DNA of 64,000 nucleotides from NCBI GenBank assembly GCA_016712505.1, contig JADJQY010000009.1, forward strand, positions 186,001-250,000. Reading direction: 5' to 3'. Position numbers and translations under genes: made by a program. This document shows, piece after piece, positions 57,910 through 64,000 of this stretch; the stretch's first letter is position 1, and the number at the start of each line of letters is the position of its first letter. The notes under the pieces are model-generated. The model was not told the DNA's origin, did not search any database, and was given only the letters and a program-made list of their open reading frames with translations. Origin of the DNA: Candidatus Eiseniibacteriota bacterium (GTDB lineage Bacteria; Eisenbacteria; RBG-16-71-46; CAIMUX01).

Positions 57910-59336
57910 GCGTGGGCAGAGCGACTTGCCTGAGGGTGTTCCCCCGGCACCTGCGTGACACCGCAACGCTCGTGCCGGCCGTGTGGGCCGTTCGGGTTGC
58001 CAGCGTTTCCTTTCTGTCCTTGATGCTCCCCCCGATGCCCGCGTCCGCTGGCCGCCTGCTGGTGCCCGAGCAGTATCCCTCCATCGGTAGCGCGGTTGCC
58101 GCCCTCGGTGAGAGGGACACCGTCTCGATCGCTCCGGGGATCTATTCCGGAGAGGGGAATCGGAACCTTCTGATCGGGGCTATCGATGTGGCCCTCATCG
58201 CCCGCGATGGCCCCGGCACGGTCGAGATCGACTGCGAGGGCTCGTCCGGACCGAGTCGTCAGTTCCTCGCGTACTTCGGCAACGTCGGCTTTGGGCTCGT
58301 TCTGCGCGATCTCACGATCCGGAACTCCTGGCATCAGTACGGAGCGATCCGTCTGCAGGGCGGCGGCTCGGTTTCGATCATCGGGTGCGACTTTCGGGAC
58401 AATCGGGGAAGCACGGACGTGGGGTGCTTGTGGAGCCGTGGACCGTTCGATCTGGAGATCGTCGGCTGTACCTTCGAGAACAACCGCGGGGGGACGCATC
58501 GGGGGGCGGCTGGGGCGATTGTCAGCGGGGCCAGCACCGTGCGGGTGGAGCAGTGCTCCGTGCGAGCGAATCGAGGTGGGTTCATTCTTGCCTCCGAGTG
58601 CGAACTGCTCGAGGTCATCGAATCGACGATTGTGGACAATGACTTCGGAGTCTGGGAATCCGGCACGATGGTCGGGTTTCACTTCACCGACATGACTGCG
58701 ATCCGCGGGTCGCTCATTGCGTCCAACTCGGACGAGGCTGTGGGTGGCCTAGGCAACTGCCGGATAGAGGACAGCACGATAGCGGACAACGCCGGAGGTG
58801 GGGTGGCGTTGATCGGGGATCTCACCGTTCGAGGCTCGGTGCTGGGGGGAAACTGCACGCCTGAGGGTTCCGGCTGGAGGGATCTCAAGTTGCTGTCAGG
58901 ATCCTGTGAGATCGAGTGCAGCGTGATCGACTCAACCGGCATGGAGATCGACGGCGAGTTGGTCGTCGGTGAGGGGGTCGTGTTCGCGGCACCGAGCTAC
59001 TGCGAGGCGGCGTGCGGGTCGTTCTTGCCCGCGGGCGACTACCGTCTGCAGGTGGGTAGCCCGGGGGCGAATGGCTGCAGCACGTGCGGCGATTTCGTGG
59101 GGTACACGGACGAGACGTGTGGTGGGGACAGCGTCGGGGCGTGTTGTCTGGGGAGCGATTGTGAGTTGTTGTCGGAGTCATGCTGCGCCTCGGCTGGGGG
59201 CGAGTTCGTAGGAAGTGGATCCGCCTGTAGTCCGTTTCTATGCGACCAACCAGTGCCGGTCGAACGCCGTACCTGGGGTGGGGTGAAATCCAGGTGGCGG
59301 GGGCTTCCGCCCGGCGAGCGCTTGATCGAGGAGTAG
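57906..59336 (+). CDS. Secreted right-handed beta-helix protein with C-terminal TWG-x-VK motif
   Basis: A 476-residue protein translationally coupled to the protease (ATGA overlap). A signal region precedes LLVPEQYPSIGSAVAALGER, the usual entry to a parallel beta-helix. Repeats of ~22 residues follow, such as VSIIGCDFRDNRGSTDVG, LEIVGCTFENNRGGTHRG, VRVEQCSVRANRGGFI and VIESTIVDNDFGVWESG. A Cys-rich stretch (YTDETCGGDSVGACCLGSDC) leads to PVPVERRTWGGVKSRWR near the end, the shared TWG-type tail, plus 15 residues. Such beta-helices are common surface or carbohydrate-binding modules. No enzyme residues are recognised. Coupling suggests a joint function with the protease. Confidence 0.75.
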
Positions 59337-59388
59337 CTCTCGCGCGGGCGGTTCATGGCGTTCGACCGACGCTGCGATGTTCTCGGCT

Positions 59389-60093
59389 CTAGAAGGTAAC
59401 TGTCGCGACCAGTCCCGTCTCGATTCCTCCCGCGGTGCCGTCCGGCTTGAAACTCGGGGCCAGAGCGAAGGAGCGGTGGCGGCTCTGGGTCTCGATGTGG
59501 ACCCCCCAGGCAATCAGCCCGCCGCCAACCGCAACCAGCAGCACGTTCGCAGCGTTGTAGCTGCCGTCCCGCCAGGCGTCGCTCTGGTCATCGTCCCACC
59601 GATCGTCGGACCAGCCGTCTCCGTCCCACTCGGGCGATTGGGGGTGCTCCGGCTCGCCGAGCGGCACCAGAAGGCCGAAGGCACAGATGGCCGCTCCGGC
59701 TCCGATCGCCGCGACACCGGAGAGTTCGTCGTCCCGGCATGAGTCGCGGCTTCGGCCGCGCCCGAGCTCGCGCCCTCGGTCTCGCCCGCGATCGGGGCGA
59801 TCGCGATCGTCTCCGCGCCGGTGATCGAGTCGTCGGGAATTGCGCAGCGCGTGGCTCCCGGTGGGTGGGGCGTGCGTCCCGGCGAATTCTCCGCCGGCGT
59901 GGAGGGCGATTCCGACCCCGGCGCCGCGGCCGTCGAACGGCGTGGTGTCCGCAGCGCGGGGGGGGCCGAGGTCGGAGTCGGCGTGGGCGTCGGTGCTGGT
60001 CGCGATGCCGATGGTGGTCACGGCCGCGAGCTGCATGCCGAGGATGGTTGCGGTCAAGGTGGCTCGCTGGTGATGTGAACTGGGGCCGAGCAT
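59389..60093 (-). CDS. Membrane-associated protein of unknown function with charged loops
   Basis: A 234-residue protein from the ATG at 60093, preceded by AAGGAGG. After a signal-like start (LGMQLAAVTTIGIATSTDAHA) come a Gly/His/Thr-rich segment and a strongly charged Arg/Asp region (RRGDDRDRPDRGRDRGREL). Then come helix one (SGVAAIGAGAAICAFGLLVP), an acidic Trp/Asp loop (WDGDGWSDDRWDDDQSDAW), helix two (NAANVLLVAVGGGLIAWGV) and a terminal strand ending VATVTF. The layout resembles the SH3 protein at 39979-40722. No domain is recognised. It overlaps other frames, but the ribosome site supports this strand. Confidence 0.5.
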   Translation of the reverse strand: MLGPSSHHQRATLTATILGMQLAAVTTIGIATSTDAHADSDLGPPRAADTTPFDGRGAGVGIALHAGGEFAGTHAPPTGSHALRNSRRLDHRRGDDRDRPDRGRDRGRELGRGRSRDSCRDDELSGVAAIGAGAAICAFGLLVPLGEPEHPQSPEWDGDGWSDDRWDDDQSDAWRDGSYNAANVLLVAVGGGLIAWGVHIETQSRHRSFALAPSFKPDGTAGGIETGLVATVTF

Positions 60094-60908
60094 GTGTCCT
60101 CCTTGGTCATCGAGCTCCGTAGGACGGTCCGGGCGGCGACGCGAACTGGTGTGATCGCCTAAACCGGCGTGCCAGGGGGCGGGGCTGATGGGGATGGGGG
60201 AGGCTTCGGAGGAACGCGAGACGACGCGAGACGGCTCGGGACGACGCGGGTGCGTTGGGCGCGGCCTAACAGCGCGCTGTTGCGGAGATCGGGGAGCTCG
60301 GTGGGCCGCGGGGGGCGTGGCGCGTGGGCCGCAGGGGCCGTGGGCCGCTGGTGTGCGGAGGATGGAGAGAGTGTCGCGCTGGTCACAGAGTGAGATCGGT
60401 GGGTGACGGGTCGGCCCTGAATTGACGGAGCGGCGCTTGGTGATCGAAAGCTGCCCCCGGGGGGAGTGCGGCGGGCGCGCGGGGTGGATCCGATTGCGGC
60501 GGCAGGTTGATGACGTGAGTTGCGGTGCACTGGCCGTTGGGTCTTGGCGCGGCGATGCTGCGCCGCGGCGGATCCGGGTCGCCGGGGCGATGCGCCGCCG
60601 TCGCGGAGGCGCGTCGATCGTGGAAACGCGGGCGCGGTCCAGCTGTGGCCGCAACGAATTCCGAATCTTCGTGCGAAAAACTGGTTGACCACTTTTCCAA
60701 CGACGCGATGCGTCCTCGCGCAATCGGCTTCGTATCCGCCTCGTGCCGCGATCGCGTGACCGCTCGCGCCCGAAAGCGCGCCACTCCTCGTTTCGAAACT
60801 CATTCGCCGATGTTCGTTGCGTGCGCGCGTGGAGAAGCCTGCGCGACGGGGGGCGCTATCGTTGCGTTGATGAGCAGGAAGTCTTCTTCACGAACACGGA
60901 GGTGCCGC
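60094..60908. other. 815-bp intergenic region upstream of the HNH gene
   Basis: No credible gene. A G/T-rich, low-complexity patch lies near 60280-60360 (CGTGGGCCGCAGGGGCCGTG). The remainder holds only short shadow frames. A ribosome site (CGGAGG) and ATG for the HNH protein end the region. Confidence 0.4.
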
Positions 60909-62399
60909 ATGCCGCTCGCACGTACTGAAGCCGAGAATCTCGAGATCGATCGCCCGACCGTCGCGCCAGATTCAGCGTCCTCTCTTGGCGCGACTCCACT
61001 CGCGCGCACACGACGCGTGGCGGAGCCCTCGGCCCTTTCAGACGCGGAACTGCTTCGATCGGTCGCCCGATGGGCCGCGCTCGAGCGCCGCACGACGGCG
61101 GAACTGCTCCGGCATCTGGCCGAGCTCGATCTACGACATTTGTACCTCGGCGCCGGCTGCGCCTCGACCTTTGCCTACTGCACCGAGCGGCTCCGCATGT
61201 CGGAGTCGGCCGCCTACCATCGCATCACCGCCGCGAGGCTCGGACGTCGCTTTCCCGAGCTGCTGGAGCGACTCGAGGCCTCCGACCTTCACCTGAGCGG
61301 CATCTGTCTGCTCGCGCCGGTGTTGACCGAGGCGAACCTCGCCGACTGGGTCGCGCGCGCGCGCGGTCAGTCGAAGCGCGCGATTGAGCGGATGCTGCAA
61401 CGGGAACGAGAGACGGAGAGCGCGAAGGCGCACCTGCCGCGGGTCGACCCGGCCGGAGCGCTCTTCCGCGCGGCGATCGCGGGAGAGGGACGCTCGGCCC
61501 CGATGGGTGGGCCCAAGGTGGACACGCAGAACGCAGAAGCGGCTCCGGCAGATCGGCTCGCAGTCGGGGACGCGGCTGCTGCCAGCTTCGTCCCGCGGGA
61601 GATCCGGGCTTCGGTCGTGCCTGGCCAGGAACATCGCACGCCCTCGGCGCGACAGGACCGAATCACGGTGACCGTCGATGCGGAGATGCATGAGCTGATC
61701 GATCAGGCGCGGGACCTGGTGCGACACCGCAATCCCAGCGGGGATCTCGCGACCTTGCTGCGGCTCGCGCTGCGGACGCTGATCGCAGCGACCGAGCGGC
61801 GTCGGTTCGGGCTGCGGCCGAAGACGGAGAACGCGGGTGGCGTTGCTGCGGGTCCTGCCGAGGTGACTGTGGTGGCGACTGCTGCGGTGGCCTCCAGGGT
61901 GCCCCCGGAGGTGACTGCTGAGGTCGCTGCCGTGACGGCGCCGGCTACGGCCGCGAACCCTGCCTATCCGCGACGCAGGGCGCCGCGGCCGCAAGCACGG
62001 AACGCGGGCATCCGATCACGCTACATCCCGGCGGCCGTTCGCCGGGCGGTCTGGCAGCGCGATCGAGGGCGTTGCGCCTTCCGGTCACCCGATGGGCACC
62101 AGTGCGATGCCCGAGGGTTCCTGCAGTTCCATCACCTCGTTCCGTTCGCCCAGGGAGGCGCGCACACCGTGGAGAACCTCGCACTGCGCTGCGGACCCCA
62201 CAATCGCTACGAGGCGAAAACGGACCTGGGCGGGATCGCCGTCCGGGTCGCGCGGGGCGACCGTGGGTGCATCCCGCACGGCGATCCGACCGGCGAAAGC
62301 GATCGCCGAGTGGTGCTCGGCGTCCATACGATTGCGCTCTCCGCTCAACTCCCCGGGGGAGTTGGAGCCCAGGGAAGTCCGGGGAAAGGACGAACGTGA
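60909..62399 (+). CDS. HNH endonuclease domain protein
   Basis: A 496-residue protein; the ATG follows CGGAGG at good spacing. The N-terminal helical part (LSDAELLRSVARWAALERRT, ASTFAYCTERLRMSESAAYHRITAARLG) is the DUF222-like region found before HNH domains. An Ala/Val-rich linker leads to the HNH core: RAVWQRDRGRCAF, GHQCDARGFLQFHHLVPFAQGG and VENLALRCGPHNRYEA, with the His-Asn-His pattern intact. Such proteins are often present in many near-identical copies per genome and may be linked to mobile elements, but no terminal repeats are visible here. Substrate DNA is unknown. Confidence 0.85.
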   Translation: MPLARTEAENLEIDRPTVAPDSASSLGATPLARTRRVAEPSALSDAELLRSVARWAALERRTTAELLRHLAELDLRHLYLGAGCASTFAYCTERLRMSESAAYHRITAARLGRRFPELLERLEASDLHLSGICLLAPVLTEANLADWVARARGQSKRAIERMLQRERETESAKAHLPRVDPAGALFRAAIAGEGRSAPMGGPKVDTQNAEAAPADRLAVGDAAAASFVPREIRASVVPGQEHRTPSARQDRITVTVDAEMHELIDQARDLVRHRNPSGDLATLLRLALRTLIAATERRRFGLRPKTENAGGVAAGPAEVTVVATAAVASRVPPEVTAEVAAVTAPATAANPAYPRRRAPRPQARNAGIRSRYIPAAVRRAVWQRDRGRCAFRSPDGHQCDARGFLQFHHLVPFAQGGAHTVENLALRCGPHNRYEAKTDLGGIAVRVARGDRGCIPHGDPTGESDRRVVLGVHTIALSAQLPGGVGAQGSPGKGRT

Positions 62400-62525
62400 G
62401 TCGCGGGTGAGGCCAGGAGCCTACGTGCTGGATCCTCCTGGTCGCGCCAACCCACTGTCTCCAGCCCCGGCACTCCACCCCGGCCATCGCGCCACGTGGC
62501 CCCTCGCCGCCTGCGCGCGCGCTTC

Positions 62526-63793
62526 TTACCCGCGGTCGGCCTCCTCCGCCCCGAACGGGGGCTGGAAGATCATCGTGACCTGCGATCCGTAGATCGGGTA
62601 GTCGATCGCGCAGCGGTAGCCGCGAAAGGCAGATGGTTCCCAGCCGAGCTGGCTGCAGGCGAGGCGCAGGATCTCGGCGTAGCGGGGAACTCCGGTCGCG
62701 CGGAAGCGGTCGAGGCCGGCGCCGAGCGGGCGGATCGACTCCTCGAGATGGAGACGGTCGAGGTCGCGGCCGGGATCGTTCACGGATGCGACCCCTTCGA
62801 GCACCGTGTCGTAGATGGCGAGGGTAGGGTCGCCTCCCGGGTAGACATCACGATGCACCAGCACATCGAAGATCAGCCGGACGGCCGGTGTGGTCACCTC
62901 GGCAAAGAAGTACGAGCGACGGCCGGAGCGGGGGGGCACGGTGGCGTCCAGCTCGTCGAGGTTGGCCTCGGCGAAGACCAGATCGCTGACCGCGTTGGGG
63001 CCGAAGCCGTGGTCGGCCAGAGTGTAGCGCACCACCTCACCCGACTCGTGCACCTCGAGCTCCGGTGGAGGGACGGAACAGAACGCGTCGAGTCGGAGCC
63101 CGCGAAAGTCATGGACCGCCTTCCCCTCGAGGGTGCGCGGGGCACGGGGAGCGCCGGGGCCGGCGATGCGCCGCGAGGTGAGGCGCACGCGGCTGCCGGG
63201 GCGGTGACGCCGCAGGCCGAGCATGCCGAAGAGCCAGGCGACGTCGAGGCGTCCGGTGCGTGCCGCCGGGTGCAGGAGCACCGTGGCGACCGAGGTCTCG
63301 ACCGAAGCGCCGATCAGCTCGCTCATGGCGCGGAACGCGGCCTGCTTGCGCCGGAGTTCGAACTCGCGACGGGAATCAGGGAGCCAGGCGCTCATCATCG
63401 CCTCGAGCGCACTGCGATCACCGGCTTCGACGCGAATCAGGCGATCAAATGCGTCGATGGCGGCAATCGCACGGGCCGCGTGTTCGGGGAGACGCGGCCC
63501 GCGCGACGGGCGGACTGGACGACGCGACGGAGCGGGGCCGGGCCGGGCGCGAGATGGATGACCGCCAGCGGCTCACTCGCCCGCAGCATCTTCATCACCC
63601 GCGTGGCCAGCACCTTGTCGAGCGAGAGCTCGGCGGCCAACTCTCCGGGCGCGCGCGGCGGCCGGGGAAGCGCGTCGAGGAGCTGCTGCAGCGCCTCGCG
63701 GAGCTCAACCCCGACGTCGCCGATCCTCCCCTCGAGGAGACGCGCCCGATGTTCATTGGAACCGTACTCGAGCGATCGTTCCGCGCTCTTCAT
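62526..63793 (-). CDS. Conserved protein of unknown function, frameshifted
   Basis: Two frames together give about 423 residues. The upstream part (MKSAERSLEYGSNEHRARLL ...) has a helix-turn-helix-like segment PGELAAELSLDKVLATRVMKML. The second part begins EHAARAIAAIDAFDRLIRVE and ends GYRCAIDYPIYGSQVTMIFQ. A one-base loss in GGGG at 63486-63489 (CCCC on the coding strand) separates them; restoring it gives the join VSPEHAARAIAAIDAFDRL. The second part is compact and soluble with no known motif (PELEVHESGEVVRYTLADHG). A DNA-binding sensor is a guess from the helical N-terminus. It lies 26 bp downstream of the partial secreted gene on the same strand. Confidence 0.65.
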
Positions 63794-63819
63794 CGAGGCT
63801 GATTCCTGCGCGCTCGGCT

Positions 63820-64000
63820 CTACGGCCGGTACAGCCGCTTCACCGCGCCCCAGCTTCCGCGCTCGGTCGCGACCGGCTGATCGACGTACTCGACCGAGAG
63901 ATTGTCCACGCCCACGTTCCATTGCTGGAAGATGGCAAAGTTGCACGGCTCGAGCCAGTGAATCTCCACCCGATCGACGCTGCTCACCACGTCGTTCCAG
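63820..64000 (-). CDS. 3' end of a secreted protein with C-terminal TWG-x-VK-type motif (partial)
   Basis: Only the last 59 codons are in the window; the start lies beyond the right edge. The frame reads VDRVEIHWLEPCNFAIFQQW, then NVGVDNLSVEYVD, and ends PVATERGSWGAVKRLYRP just before the stop. This terminal block matches those at 52157 and 59336 (Ser replacing Thr before Trp-Gly). The body before it is beta-rich (choice-of-anchor-like). It is too short to identify further. It is placed upstream of the unknown gene on the same strand. Confidence 0.65.
   Translation of the reverse strand, partial: WNDVVSSVDRVEIHWLEPCNFAIFQQWNVGVDNLSVEYVDQPVATERGSWGAVKRLYRP

Noticed and set aside
60909..62399. 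HNH protein as part of an insertion sequence or intron
   Set aside because: No terminal inverted repeats, target duplication or group I/II core were seen around it.

Overview
The window is GC-rich (about two thirds G+C by eye), densely coded DNA from a Gram-negative heterotroph. The best guess is the FCB group, close to Candidatus Eisenbacteria or a related uncultured lineage. The grounds are several secreted proteins ending in a FlgD-like or type-IX-like C-terminal domain, three others ending in a shared TWG-x-VK motif, the ECF sigma factor/Ser-Thr kinase pair, and the stand-alone CheX-CheY pair. The phylum is inferred from protein style; no rRNA or tRNA gene was seen.

Layout. 1-7.5 kb: exported hydrolases and propeller proteins around tag (DNA repair), with two genes broken by single-base shifts. 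7.7-9.7 kb: an unknown gene and a badly eroded fumarylacetoacetase. 9.7-20 kb: cheX-cheY, a secreted PD40-amidohydrolase fusion, a kynureninase-like enzyme, an interrupted LVIVD-type surface protein, a TldD/TldE pair and rpmG. 20.4-25 kb: a second sugar dehydrogenase, a haem c lipoprotein behind an 18-bp tandem repeat, and a CHRD protein. 25-33 kb: mgtE, citrate synthase, malQ, Nudix plus padR with an operator palindrome, then sigma factor and kinase. 33-43.6 kb: ureohydrolase, boxC-boxB (aerobic benzoyl-CoA pathway), a permease, thioesterase, rnhB, an SH3 membrane protein and a large sortilin-like propeller. 43.6-51 kb: transhydrogenase divergent from an octahaem HAO-family cytochrome, a cytidylate-kinase-like protein, an MFS exporter, a DUF1028 protein and an MqnD-like protein. 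51-64 kb: accessory surface region with a small Cys-rich ORF, three TWG-tailed secreted proteins, ahcY, a DUF454 protein, a subtilase with a (CT)17 repeat in its signal peptide, a beta-helix protein, an HNH endonuclease and an unknown frameshifted gene.

How the genes fit together. Much of the DNA encodes exported proteins with modular C-terminal tails, implying at least two surface-attachment routes. Metabolism is respiratory and heterotrophic (citrate synthase, transhydrogenase, menaquinone-type gene, multihaem cytochrome) with aromatic-compound functions (BoxB/BoxC, kynureninase-like, FAH relic).

Sequence quality. Four genes are broken by single-base shifts at short G/C runs (4182, 5995, 9317, 63486), with a fifth likely at 8676. 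Two more carry in-frame stops (16012, 30312). Either the assembly has residual homopolymer errors or several genes here are decaying; this cannot be settled from the sequence alone.
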